64,000 nt of DNA from Pedobacter polysacchareus (GCF_019802255.1 NZ_JAHYSS010000001.1:705333-769332); one strand, 5' to 3'; shown: positions 25,550 to 34,467, numbered from the stretch's first letter. Program-made: numbers and translations. Notes: generated from the sequence alone by a model not told the origin.

Positions 25550-25674
25550 GTGAATGTTATTGTGTTTTTAATCTAGCATGATTATTTCGTGTGGTTTTTT
25601 TAATAATAACTGATTTTTTGAGTGGTGTTTATTGATAATGCTTTAATAATTCAAACTAATTTATCCAAATTCAG

Positions 25675-27066
25675 ATGCAGACTCGTTATTTGTACTTACT
25701 TAGATACATTTTGCCTATTGTCGATGTGGTAATGCTTAATTTAATCTATGTTTTAGCTTATTATCTTACGGAATATCTGGGGAAAACAGTTTCTTATGAG
25801 CTTTGGCGGCATTATATGGTGGTTTGTAACCTTGCATGGCTGTTTAACTCAGCGATTTTTGGTCTTTATACAGATTATGGCTCCAGAAAGTTGGAAAGAA
25901 TTTACAGAGGAACCTGGAGAAGTGTCGCCTTACATGCAGTGATTTTTGCTTTATACCTGCTGTTTTCAAGGGACATTGAGTTTTCAAGGACTTTTTTAGT
26001 GGTGTTTTATGCCTTATTAGTGTTCGGATTTGTACTGAATCGTTTTCTTGGGACGGCTTTTCAGTCCCTGCTGGTCCATAGGTTTAATGTCAGTAAGAAA
26101 GTGGCTTTAATTGGGGTAAACCCAACAGGTTTAAGGTTGGCTCATTATCTTGATCGTCAGTATAATATAGATTTTTATGGTTATATTGATGACGGAAGCC
26201 GCATTTATGCGGACGAAAATGGTCGCCTGTCCACAAACTTCATCTCAAAAATGGGAAAAGCTGCATTAAACGGAGTGAAAGACATTTATGTCTCTTTGGA
26301 ACCGCATAAAATGGCATTGGTACAGCCGTTTTTGCAGGAAGCCGATAAACACTGTCTCCGTGTAAAATTCATTCCCGATATGGCCACCACCATCGCCACA
26401 CCTTATACCATTAGCTACGTAGGCGGGGAATTTCCTGTCATTTCACTAAGAAAAGAACCACTGGAAAGTATTGGAAATCGTTTCAAAAAGCGTGCTTTCG
26501 ACATTGTTTTTAGTCTGGGCGTAATTGTATTTATCATGAGCTGGCTCTATCCTTTAATCGCAATTCTGATTAAAATGGAAAATAGAGGACCGGTATTGTT
26601 TAAACAGCTGAGAAGCGGGCGTAACGACGAGCCATTCTATTGTTATAAGTTCCGAAGCATGAAGGTCAACAACGACAGTGATCAGAAACAGGCAACTAAA
26701 GATGACGATCGCATTACCGGTATCGGAAAATTCCTGCGTAAATCCAGCCTGGATGAACTTCCGCAGTTCTTTAATGTATTGATGGGGAATATGAGTGTGG
26801 TAGGGCCAAGGCCTCACATGCTGAAACATACAGAAGAATACCGTGCCATCATCAACCAGTTTATGGTAAGGCATTTCCTGAAACCAGGCATCACTGGATG
26901 GGCGCAGGTAAACGGCCTTAGAGGAGAAACCAAGGAAGAAGGCTCGATGCAGAAACGTGTGCAGCACGATATTTGGTACCTGGAAAACTGGACCGCCATG
27001 CTAGAAGTGAAGATTGTTTTTATGACAGTCATCAATATGATCAAAGGAGAAGATAATGCCTATTAA
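25675..27066 (+). CDS. wcaJ: undecaprenyl-phosphate sugar phosphotransferase (WcaJ-type)
   Basis: This 463-residue polyprenyl-phosphate hexose-1-phosphate transferase starts repeat-unit synthesis by moving a sugar phosphate (glucose in the WcaJ prototype) onto undecaprenyl phosphate. Four membrane helices lie in residues 1-130, and a nucleotide-binding-like domain follows (KVALIGVNPTGLRLAHYL). A fifth helix leads into the catalytic domain: KRAFDIVFSLGVIVF, GPVLFKQLRSGRN, CYKFRSMKVN, RKSSLDELPQFFNVLMGNM and VVGPRPHML. The full-length, five-segment architecture points to the WcaJ subgroup. It heads the rightward set with rfbB, rfbD and rfbA. Confidence 0.93.
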   Translation: MQTRYLYLLRYILPIVDVVMLNLIYVLAYYLTEYLGKTVSYELWRHYMVVCNLAWLFNSAIFGLYTDYGSRKLERIYRGTWRSVALHAVIFALYLLFSRDIEFSRTFLVVFYALLVFGFVLNRFLGTAFQSLLVHRFNVSKKVALIGVNPTGLRLAHYLDRQYNIDFYGYIDDGSRIYADENGRLSTNFISKMGKAALNGVKDIYVSLEPHKMALVQPFLQEADKHCLRVKFIPDMATTIATPYTISYVGGEFPVISLRKEPLESIGNRFKKRAFDIVFSLGVIVFIMSWLYPLIAILIKMENRGPVLFKQLRSGRNDEPFYCYKFRSMKVNNDSDQKQATKDDDRITGIGKFLRKSSLDELPQFFNVLMGNMSVVGPRPHMLKHTEEYRAIINQFMVRHFLKPGITGWAQVNGLRGETKEEGSMQKRVQHDIWYLENWTAMLEVKIVFMTVINMIKGEDNAY

Positions 27067-27086
27067 CAGCTTTTAAAGTATATAAA

Positions 27087-28148
27087 ATGAGGAAAAAGAT
27101 TTTAATTACCGGGGGAGCGGGTTTTATTGGCTCTCATGTAGTCAGACAGTTTATTAAAAAATACGCTGATTACCAGATTATTAATCTGGATAAGTTAACT
27201 TATGCAGGTAATCTGCTGAACCTTAGGGATGTGGAGGACGCTCCCAATTACCGCTTTATCAAAGGAGACATCACGGATTCGACATTCATAACAGAACTTT
27301 TTCATCAGGAAAACCCCGATGCAGTCATTCACCTGGCTGCCGAATCACATGTGGACCGCTCCATTAGCAATCCTATGGAATTTGTGATGACCAATGTGAT
27401 TGGGACGGTGAATCTATTGAATGCAGCAAAAGAAAACTGGAAAGGCAATTATGCTCACCATCGTTTTTACCACGTAAGTACGGATGAAGTGTATGGCTCT
27501 TTGGGCGAAACTGGAATGTTTACAGAAACTACGGCCTATGATCCACATAGCCCATATTCTGCTTCAAAAGCAAGTTCTGATCATTTTGTTCGTGCTTACC
27601 ATGATACTTATGGCCTGGATGTGGTCATTTCCAACTGTTCAAACAATTATGGATCTCATCATTTTCCAGAGAAATTAATCCCATTGGCGATTAATAATAT
27701 CAAAAATAACAAGCCCGTTCCGGTATATGGAAAGGGAGAAAATATCAGAGACTGGCTTTGGGTAGAAGACCATGCTGCGGCAATAGACCGGATATTTCAC
27801 CAGGCTAAAGCTGGCGATACTTATAATATTGGAGGTCATAATGAGTGGAAAAATATAGACCTGATCCATTTGCTATGTCGGATTATGGACGAAAAACTCG
27901 GCCGTGAAGCAGGAGCATCCGCAGCGTTGATTACTTACGTAACGGACCGTGCAGGCCATGATCTTCGCTATGCCATTGACTCTAGTAAATTACAGAATGA
28001 GCTGAACTGGACGCCTTCTCTGCAGTTTGAAGAAGGCCTGGCCAAAACAGTAGATTGGTACCTGGAAAATGGCGAATGGTTAGAAAACGTAACTTCAGGA
28101 ACATATCAGGACTATTATAAAGAACAATATGCAGCACATGAGCAATAA
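27087..28148 (+). CDS. rfbB: dTDP-glucose 4,6-dehydratase
   Basis: This 353-residue short-chain dehydrogenase-type enzyme performs the second step to dTDP-L-rhamnose, converting dTDP-glucose to the 4-keto-6-deoxy sugar. It has the NAD-binding start ILITGGAGFIGSHVVRQFI, the HLAAESHVDRSI motif, STDEVYGSLGE and the catalytic Y-x3-K in SPYSASKASSDH. The GENIRDWLWVEDH stretch is also typical. It lies 20 nt after wcaJ and overlaps rfbD, suggesting coupled translation. Confidence 0.96.
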   Translation: MRKKILITGGAGFIGSHVVRQFIKKYADYQIINLDKLTYAGNLLNLRDVEDAPNYRFIKGDITDSTFITELFHQENPDAVIHLAAESHVDRSISNPMEFVMTNVIGTVNLLNAAKENWKGNYAHHRFYHVSTDEVYGSLGETGMFTETTAYDPHSPYSASKASSDHFVRAYHDTYGLDVVISNCSNNYGSHHFPEKLIPLAINNIKNNKPVPVYGKGENIRDWLWVEDHAAAIDRIFHQAKAGDTYNIGGHNEWKNIDLIHLLCRIMDEKLGREAGASAALITYVTDRAGHDLRYAIDSSKLQNELNWTPSLQFEEGLAKTVDWYLENGEWLENVTSGTYQDYYKEQYAAHEQ

Positions 28149-29001
28149 AAAAATACTTGTTTTCGGTGGAATTGGGCAGCTCGGACAATGTTTGAGTAAG
28201 GTGAGTGAAGAAAGTAATCTGTCTGGTCTTGTTTTTCTGGATGAAATAGCCGGAAATATCCTCGATCTGGATATATTACGCGCCTTGTTCCAGAAAGAAT
28301 CGCCAGATTTTGTCATCAATTGTGCAGCTTATACAGCAGTAGATAAAGCGGAAGATGAGCCTGAGCTTTGCGAAAAGATCAACAGTCTCGGAGCGGCTAA
28401 TCTGGCTCAGTTTTGTGCGGAATTTAAAGCCACACTGATCCATATTTCTACCGATTTCGTCTTTGAAGGGAATGTGCCTGTCCTATTGAAAGAAACGGAT
28501 GTGGCCGCCCCAATCAATGTTTATGGGAAGACCAAATTGCAGGGAGAACTGGAAATTGCAAAATATCTGGAGGCGCATTATATCCTGCGCACCAGCTGGC
28601 TGTATTCAGAATTTGCAGGCAATTTCGTAAAAACCATGCTTAAATTAGGTGCAGAACGCGAAGAGCTGAGCATTATTGTAGATCAGGTAGGCACCCCAAC
28701 TTATGGCGTAGACCTCGCTGCGGTGATTCTTGACCTCCTTGATTCTGGCCAGACAGCAGCCTACGGAACTTACCATTATAGCAATGATGGCCTGTGTTCC
28801 TGGTATGATTTTGCAAAGGCAATTTTCGAAATCAGTGGTACTAAACTGAAGGTGTATCCTATTCCAACAAGTGCTTATCCTACCAAAGCCAGACGTCCGT
28901 CCTTCTCTGTGATGGATAAAACTAAAATAAAAACCACATTTAACCTGGAGATTCCTTATTGGAGAGACAGTCTGGTTAAGTGTATTCACGCCATAAAATA
29001 A
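28138..29001 (+). CDS. rfbD: dTDP-4-dehydrorhamnose reductase
   Basis: This enzyme performs the last step to dTDP-L-rhamnose, the NAD(P)H reduction of the 4-keto group. The protein has 287 residues from the ATG at 28138; an ATG three codons earlier, at 28129, is possible. Visible motifs are [39 protein letters not shown] and the catalytic [11 protein letters not shown]. It overlaps rfbB by 11 nt and is followed after 7 nt by rfbA. The 3,5-epimerase gene rfbC, which normally acts before it, is not in this cluster. Confidence 0.95.
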   Translation: MSNKKILVFGGIGQLGQCLSKVSEESNLSGLVFLDEIAGNILDLDILRALFQKESPDFVINCAAYTAVDKAEDEPELCEKINSLGAANLAQFCAEFKATLIHISTDFVFEGNVPVLLKETDVAAPINVYGKTKLQGELEIAKYLEAHYILRTSWLYSEFAGNFVKTMLKLGAEREELSIIVDQVGTPTYGVDLAAVILDLLDSGQTAAYGTYHYSNDGLCSWYDFAKAIFEISGTKLKVYPIPTSAYPTKARRPSFSVMDKTKIKTTFNLEIPYWRDSLVKCIHAIK

Positions 29002-29008
29002 AGAATAC

Positions 29009-29869
29009 ATGAAAGGAATTATACTTGCCGGGGGGAGCGGTACGCGTTTACATCCCTTAACTCTGGTAATGAGTAAGCAAATGATGCCGGTTTATGATAA
29101 GCCGATGATTTACTACCCATTGTCTACTTTAATGCTGGCAGGCATTAACGAGATCTTAATTATATCGACACCGCATGACCTTCCTAATTTTGAGAAATTG
29201 CTGGGCGACGGTACTCAGCTGGGCTGTAAGTTTTCTTATGCCGTACAGCAGGAGCCGAATGGTTTGGCACAAGCCTTCGTGATTGGTGCAGATTTTATCG
29301 GAACAGACAAAGTAGCATTGGTACTGGGAGATAACATATTCTATGGGGATGGAATGGCCAGGTTATTGCAAAGCAGCGCTGATCCTGAAGGTGGGGTGGT
29401 CTTTGCATATCCCGTGTCAGATCCTGAACGTTATGGGGTTGTAGAGTTCGATGCCAATAATAAGGCCGTTTCTATCGAAGAGAAACCAGCCCTTCCTAAA
29501 TCCGATTATGCCGTTCCTGGGCTGTACTTCTACGACAACTCAGTCGTGGAAATCGCTAGAAACATCAAGCCTTCTCCAAGAGGGGAGTACGAAATTACAG
29601 ATGTAAATAAGGTCTATCTGGAGCAGGGAAAACTTAAAGTAGGTGTATTGAGCAGGGGAACAGCCTGGTTAGATACCGGTACTTTTGCTTCCTTAATGCA
29701 GGCAGGGCAGTTTGTACAAGTCATTGAAGAACGTCAGGGATTAAAGATCGGATGTATTGAAGAGGTCGCTTACCGCATGAACTTTATTGACCAGGAACAG
29801 CTGTCTAAAATTGCTACTCCATTAGTCAAAAGTGGTTATGGTGCCTACCTGTTGAAAATGATTAAATAG
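29009..29869 (+). CDS. rfbA: glucose-1-phosphate thymidylyltransferase
   Basis: This 286-residue enzyme makes dTDP-glucose from dTTP and glucose-1-phosphate, the first step of the rhamnose pathway. Signatures are [44 protein letters not shown] and [32 protein letters not shown] and the C-terminal allosteric-site region ([13 protein letters not shown]) are intact, and the length is normal. It is the last gene of the rightward wcaJ-rfb unit, and no terminator hairpin follows directly. Confidence 0.96.
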   Translation: MKGIILAGGSGTRLHPLTLVMSKQMMPVYDKPMIYYPLSTLMLAGINEILIISTPHDLPNFEKLLGDGTQLGCKFSYAVQQEPNGLAQAFVIGADFIGTDKVALVLGDNIFYGDGMARLLQSSADPEGGVVFAYPVSDPERYGVVEFDANNKAVSIEEKPALPKSDYAVPGLYFYDNSVVEIARNIKPSPRGEYEITDVNKVYLEQGKLKVGVLSRGTAWLDTGTFASLMQAGQFVQVIEERQGLKIGCIEEVAYRMNFIDQEQLSKIATPLVKSGYGAYLLKMIK

Positions 29870-30116
29870 AACAATCTTGTGTATTTTTTTTTAACTGTTT
29901 TGTTTCCTTTTTTTCAGCATAGTTTATAATATTTTTATTCGTATTTTCTCTAATGGCTTTTTAAAAATATAGAAATCTAATAATAAGTATGAATTCTTAG
30001 ATTTTTGGACAGTTATGTAGGGAAATCATACAATTTTAAGCCTTTGGAATCTGTGATTTTTGGCAAGTATCATATTCAGGCCGATATGATCAGCTGATTT
30101 TTTTATAAATAACGAC

Positions 30117-30197
30117 AAAAGCATCCTTTTAACTCAGTGTAATCCATTTATTGAATCCTTCTTCAATAAAATCACTAGTTATAGGGATGCTTTTTTT
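30117..30197. terminator. long imperfect hairpin with T-tract
   Basis: The outer stem pairs 30117-30126 with 30185-30194 (10 bp). Inside, AACTcAGTG pairs with CACTAGTT with one bulged C, and the tip pairs TATTGAA with TTCAATA. An A-run precedes it and a T-run follows, so it could end transcription from either side. At about 80 nt it is longer than a normal terminator and might be part of a small RNA. Confidence 0.5.
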
Positions 30198-30603
30198 GGG
30201 TACTTGGATTAGTTTTTGTGGTTAAATGGTCATTAGAAATTCAATGCTTCTGGAATTTTCCATTCCTGAAGGTTGTGAATCACTTGAGTTTCTTTTAAAT
30301 TAAAATAACTAGTTTTTTTATGCTGATGCTCATCCTTAATTTATGCCTGCTTAAATCAATATTGCTCTTCATTCGAAGCAATAATCTTCCATTTGTATCG
30401 TTTTTCAATTGTCACTTTATTGATACCTTCTGATGAGGCAAGTTAAAATTTGCTCAAATCAGTCGAAAATGATGGTTTTTGATTGGAGAAAGGATGAGGC
30501 ACCTTAAGAGAATAACTAGTTACACCCTTTTAAATATGAATCTAATCAATCCATAATTATTAATCTAATCCCTATTTACAATGTTAAATTATTATCTTAA
30601 TTC

Positions 30604-30629
30604 TTTCGCTTTACGAGTCGTGAGCGAAA
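30604..30629. repeat. near-palindrome upstream of the PAS-LuxR gene
   Basis: TTTCGCT and ACGA on the left mirror TCGT and AGCGAAA on the right about a central G, with one extra base in the left arm. A second small inverted repeat, CGCT-N6-AGCG, follows at 30638-30651. It could be an operator or a leader RNA structure. Confidence 0.4.
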
Positions 30630-30801
30630 CCAGTCAACGCTACGATGAGCGATCTTTAGACGTCAATTTGTTAATGAATAATTGTATCTGGTAACGGCCT
30701 GGGCTGAGTATCTTTTTTAGCCTCCCAGCGCTCTTCAGTTTACATTTTTAGAAAAGATAAAGAACCCGTTTTTTATTTTTTTAATCTATTTAATTAACCT
30801 T

Positions 30802-31575
30802 ATGGAATCTAATAACAACGTCATACACGATACCTGGAACAGGTATAGTGATTTTTACACACGTTCGACTATAGCCCTGCCTGAAGTGAATTTAGATCAG
30901 TTTTTACCCTCATTTCTTAGCTCGGGGAACTTCTACTATTTAGTTGATTTTTGCGATAAAAAAATCAAATATGTAGACCCGGGTATTGCAGATGTTTTGG
31001 GCCTTGATCCTACATCCGCCACTGTAGATGATATTTTAGGACGTATACATCCTGAGGATGTCAATTACGTAGCCCAGACTGAATCAGCAAGTGTTCGATT
31101 TATGCTGGATCAAATGAACAAAGAAAGCATTAAGAGTTATTATAAAACATCTTATTGTTTTCGGTTTAAACTGGCAGATGGCAGCTATGAATTGTTTCAC
31201 AATGAATCTGTTTACCTTTCAAAAGATGATTCAGGACGAATCAACCAGGTACTGCACATTCATACCAATGTGAACCACATCACCTCAGTAAACAATTATA
31301 TGCCTTCGCTGGTAGACACGAAAGGAACCAAGAGAGTTTGGCCCGTAAATGTCAGCCGCGACCCCGAAAGCCAGCCCTTAAATTTGCAGTTCAGCAAAAG
31401 AGAAATGGAAATTATTAAACTGATTGCATTGGGCTATAAAAGCGAAGAGATTGCGGATAGCTTATTCATCTCCCTGCATACCGTGCATTCACACCGTAAA
31501 AATATCATTCGGAAGTCTGGCGTTAAAACCAGTTCTGAACTGATTAGTTTATGCGTGAGAGAAGGGTTAATCTAA
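30802..31575 (+). CDS. PAS domain-containing LuxR-family transcriptional regulator
   Basis: This 257-residue cytoplasmic regulator has a PAS-like sensor domain at about residues 35-165 (FYYLVDFCDKKIKYVDPGI, LGRIHPEDVNYV, then a strand with LADGSYELFHNESVYLS). A C-terminal LuxR/GerE helix-turn-helix spans about 195-257 (SKREMEIIKLIALGYKSEEI, SLFISLHTVHSHRKNII). There is no receiver domain, so it probably senses a ligand or redox state directly. Its place between the polysaccharide cluster and the adhesin cluster makes it a candidate regulator of either, but that is inference. It converges on the HTH-NACHT gene across a shared terminator. Confidence 0.88.
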   Translation: MESNNNVIHDTWNRYSDFYTRSTIALPEVNLDQFLPSFLSSGNFYYLVDFCDKKIKYVDPGIADVLGLDPTSATVDDILGRIHPEDVNYVAQTESASVRFMLDQMNKESIKSYYKTSYCFRFKLADGSYELFHNESVYLSKDDSGRINQVLHIHTNVNHITSVNNYMPSLVDTKGTKRVWPVNVSRDPESQPLNLQFSKREMEIIKLIALGYKSEEIADSLFISLHTVHSHRKNIIRKSGVKTSSELISLCVREGLI

Positions 31576-31588
31576 CCCGAATCTAATC

Positions 31589-31631
31589 ACAAAAACAGCC
31601 TGTATTTTATTGAAATGCAGGCTGTTTTTGT
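31589..31631. terminator. bidirectional terminator between convergent genes
   Basis: A perfect 14-bp stem (31589-31602 with 31618-31631) carries an A-run on one side and a T-run on the other. It lies 14 nt after the LuxR-type stop and 11 nt from the stop of the opposing gene. Confidence 0.88.
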
Positions 31632-31641
31632 TAAAAGGAAT

Positions 31642-34164
31642 TTATCCTACCGTTACTAGTAAGCGATGTGGGATTTTTCTTTCCTCCATAAAACACAGCC
31701 TTTCATATTTATACTCATTTACTTTGATGGTATCCTGTAGATCCTGAAATATGGAAATCATAAGGTCGTAAACCATAATACAATTGAGGTTGAGCTCATT
31801 TCTTTTGAAAATCTGCAGACTTTCATTGGAATATTCATAAGCCTTTACAAATTCTCCACGCAGCCTCAGCTGATTGGCTTGTACCATTCTAAAGATACAT
31901 TCTGAATACTCAGTCAGCTTAAACCGGGTGCTGTTATGATGGACCTCAGATAAAATACGTTCCAGTTGATCTGTCTTTTTTCCGGGCTGAATTTTTGAAC
32001 TTGCCAGTGCAAAAATGTTCATGATAAATATTGGAAAAGCAGACCTTTTGGAAAAAATTCTGGGCTGCTGTTTCCTGATGGCCTGCACAATTTCCAAGGT
32101 GCCTCTATCTGTTCCATAAAAGGTATTGAGCAGGATCAAAAGCAAGTAGGAAATGCCTTGTCTGGTGTCTAATGCAGTTCTTTTTTCCAAAAATGTATAG
32201 TTGAAGTGCTCAAGGTCCTTAATCAGAGGGTGACTGTTATCTGGCCGGTTACTGAGCTTCAGGTAAATCAGCCAACAAACTTCATAAGGACTGATAGACC
32301 AATTGCTTAAATCCATAGCCGCAATTTTTGTCAGCCTCAAGGCAATACTATCCTGATCCATACTCATCACGTCAAAAATGGCCAGGATGCTTTGGTAAAT
32401 GGCCCTGTTCTCATCATTGTCGGCTACATCTGCCAATACATTGACGGCTTCTTTATAGCAGGAATCCACAAAATCAAAATTGATCAGCTGTTTGATCAGA
32501 ATCTCATGTAATTTATGCTCAGTCAGTAGTTTAAAAGTATCCGGACTGTAACGGGCACGGAACCTGATGTTTTCTGCAATAAATAAAAGGAGGTAATTGC
32601 GCTCGAAATAATTGATTTCCAGATCGAATACATGCGCTAATGCTCCAAAATCACCAATTCTGATGATAAAACGGATGGTCCATTGTATCAGGTGGAACCT
32701 GACATTATTGCTTTCATAATTGCGCTGAATATACTCAAAGAAAGTCCAGTTGACCTGCAGATGGAATTTTTCCAGCAATTCAATAAATAGAAAATATTCG
32801 AAGAGATGCGGGTAAATAAAACGAACAAATTCCCTTGGCTGGTAATCGTCCTGACTCTTTTCCTCCACCAAAATACCTTCGGAAACCAGTTCCATATACG
32901 CATTTTTAAAGGCCGATAATTCTGCAATCAGCAGATCTTTCGGTACTGAATTAGCTTTCTTGCCATATTCAGTAAGTTGAATAACTTTTTTTAAGAAAAG
33001 AATCTTCTCCGTATAGTAATTGGATTTGTATATTTTTTCCTGAATGAACCTCGAAATCAGTTCATGGAAAGTAATGCTGCTCGAATAGTTAAAGTATGGA
33101 TCTTCTTCCTTCAGCTGATAATAAAGCTGTATGTATAAAGGGAATTTTAATTGAGATTTGAGTTTCGGATTTAATTCATGGACATCTGACTGGTTGATTT
33201 TATCAATAATCCGGTCTATTTCTTTGCCTGTTAGGGGAGGGACATTGGAAACTTCATTGTGATTGAAGTAATTTCCGGTAAACCATTTAGACCTTAAAAA
33301 CGCAGAATGTCTGATACAATCGTAAAATCTTGTCCAGGTGGTAGAACGCATGCTCATCACCAATTTTATAGCATCATTGTGCTCAATACTGCAAATGAAA
33401 CTGATGATGTTTTCAAACATCTGCTTTTTTAAATCCCTTTTAACCATCACTTCCGAAAAGCCATCTATAATGACCACAAATTTTCTACCTGTGGCCTTAT
33501 GATTTTCTGTGATCAGCTCCAGAAGGCTTTCGTGATGGGGGATGCCCAATTGTATTTTTAGCAGGTCCTCAAAACTGATGTTATGCTGATCGGGGTTGAA
33601 AATGTTATTGGCAGAGAGAAATAATACCGTAGAATCTAAATGTACGGCGTTTTCTCCATGAAAGAATTTTTCTACTAAATGACTCAGTAAAATCGTTCTG
33701 CCATAACCTGGCTGTGAAATGAAGCAAGTATAACTGTAATCGCTTTTGAAAAAATCATCGAAGTCATGTTCAGCAAATTTTCTGCTGATCGTCATCTCAT
33801 AAGGTATACCAGACCTGTTTTTGATGCCTTTTAAAGTGAAATTCGTTACTTTTTTAGCATTCATCCGGATGTCAGGCCAGCTGTTTACCGGAGCTTGTGT
33901 GTTGGAAGGAAGTGCGCTGGTCCAATTTTGTGGATCCTCTTTATTTACGTACTCAGAAAGTGTCGTCAGCGTGAATTTAGAAAAATTGTGTTTGACAACA
34001 GCAAAACCAAACAGACGTTTGATCGTCGTTTCGCTGACGTTTTTATTGAGCGTTTTGCTGATTTCAATGGAGATCCTTTTACAATCAGCGGGAGTGATGG
34101 TTCGAATTCCTGTTTTTAATAGGATGAGACTCTTCACTTCATTTAGGGTAAATATATCCTCCAT
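31642..34164 (-). CDS. putative DNA-binding NACHT/STAND-type NTPase with degenerate P-loop
   Basis: This 840-residue protein has no exact match I can name. Residues about 20-75 form a helical, helix-turn-helix-like head (TPADCKRISIEISKTLNKN, VSETTIKRLFGF) seen at the front of other Bacteroidota regulators. A NACHT-like NTPase module follows: P-loop region SQPGYGRT (150-157) with Arg in place of the usual Lys156, Walker B VVIIDGFSE (230-238) and a sensor-like LVMSMRSTTW. Residues about 330-840 are all-helical, TPR-like repeats. No signal peptide or membrane segment is present. It is transcribed divergently from the giant adhesin across 303 bp, so it may control that operon. The arginine suggests weak or absent ATP hydrolysis. 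Confidence 0.7.
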   Translation of the reverse strand: MEDIFTLNEVKSLILLKTGIRTITPADCKRISIEISKTLNKNVSETTIKRLFGFAVVKHNFSKFTLTTLSEYVNKEDPQNWTSALPSNTQAPVNSWPDIRMNAKKVTNFTLKGIKNRSGIPYEMTISRKFAEHDFDDFFKSDYSYTCFISQPGYGRTILLSHLVEKFFHGENAVHLDSTVLFLSANNIFNPDQHNISFEDLLKIQLGIPHHESLLELITENHKATGRKFVVIIDGFSEVMVKRDLKKQMFENIISFICSIEHNDAIKLVMSMRSTTWTRFYDCIRHSAFLRSKWFTGNYFNHNEVSNVPPLTGKEIDRIIDKINQSDVHELNPKLKSQLKFPLYIQLYYQLKEEDPYFNYSSSITFHELISRFIQEKIYKSNYYTEKILFLKKVIQLTEYGKKANSVPKDLLIAELSAFKNAYMELVSEGILVEEKSQDDYQPREFVRFIYPHLFEYFLFIELLEKFHLQVNWTFFEYIQRNYESNNVRFHLIQWTIRFIIRIGDFGALAHVFDLEINYFERNYLLLFIAENIRFRARYSPDTFKLLTEHKLHEILIKQLINFDFVDSCYKEAVNVLADVADNDENRAIYQSILAIFDVMSMDQDSIALRLTKIAAMDLSNWSISPYEVCWLIYLKLSNRPDNSHPLIKDLEHFNYTFLEKRTALDTRQGISYLLLILLNTFYGTDRGTLEIVQAIRKQQPRIFSKRSAFPIFIMNIFALASSKIQPGKKTDQLERILSEVHHNSTRFKLTEYSECIFRMVQANQLRLRGEFVKAYEYSNESLQIFKRNELNLNCIMVYDLMISIFQDLQDTIKVNEYKYERLCFMEERKIPHRLLVTVG

Positions 34165-34467
34165 ATGTAGTCTGAGTGAGCATTAATTTCTTAAACTAAA
34201 CGAATATAATGCTTTCAGTACAATAATGAACAGGTGTAAATCAAGTAAAAACTGAATAAATATCCAGGCTTACGTATAAATACCTGTTGATTAGGTTTTT
34301 ATACCTGTTTTTGCACATGTTGGGAAAAATCGTCCACAGCAAAATGAACAAAATGAATAAGAAAATCATTTTGTTTTAAGCAAATGAACAATTCGAACAG
34401 GTCTTAGGAGCGTGCGTATGATTAAAATTGCACTAAAGTAAAATTTAATCGTCCCAATTCCGCTCCT
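34165..34467. promoter_or_regulatory. divergent promoter region with four AACAGGT sites
   Basis: AACAGGT occurs at 34229-34235 and 34396-34402 on the plus strand and at 34282-34288 and 34303-34309 on the minus strand, the latter two 21 bp apart. The outer copies each lie 20 nt upstream of a near-consensus -7 box: TATATTCG at 34201-34208 on the minus strand and TAAAATTG at 34423-34430 on the plus strand. These boxes end 36 and 37 nt before the start codons. A 10-bp inverted repeat (34347-34356 with 34366-34375) lies between. Confidence 0.5.

Larger units (their letters stand above)
29870..30801. other. gene-free, structure-rich intergenic region (932 bp)
   Basis: No convincing reading frame is present; the best is a 37-codon hydrophobic one at 30320. 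The stretch is AT-rich and carries several stem-loops: 29973-29980 with 29997-30004, 30069-30075 with 30084-30090, and the long hairpin 30117-30194. It also has three copies of ATAACTAGT (30305, 30512, and inverted at 30173-30181) and a near-palindrome at 30604-30629. It separates the polysaccharide genes from the PAS-LuxR regulator and may hold an untranslated RNA. Confidence 0.5.

Noticed and set aside
30320..30433. 37-codon hydrophobic frame in the intergenic region before the LuxR-type gene
   Set aside because: It is short, its composition is what AT-rich DNA gives by chance, and it has no promoter or neighbour support.
31642..34164. Phage-defence interpretation of the NACHT-like protein
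   Set aside because: No nuclease, protease or other effector domain, no defence neighbours and no mobile-element signs are visible. The divergent adhesin and shared operator-like sites fit regulation better, though defence is not excluded.
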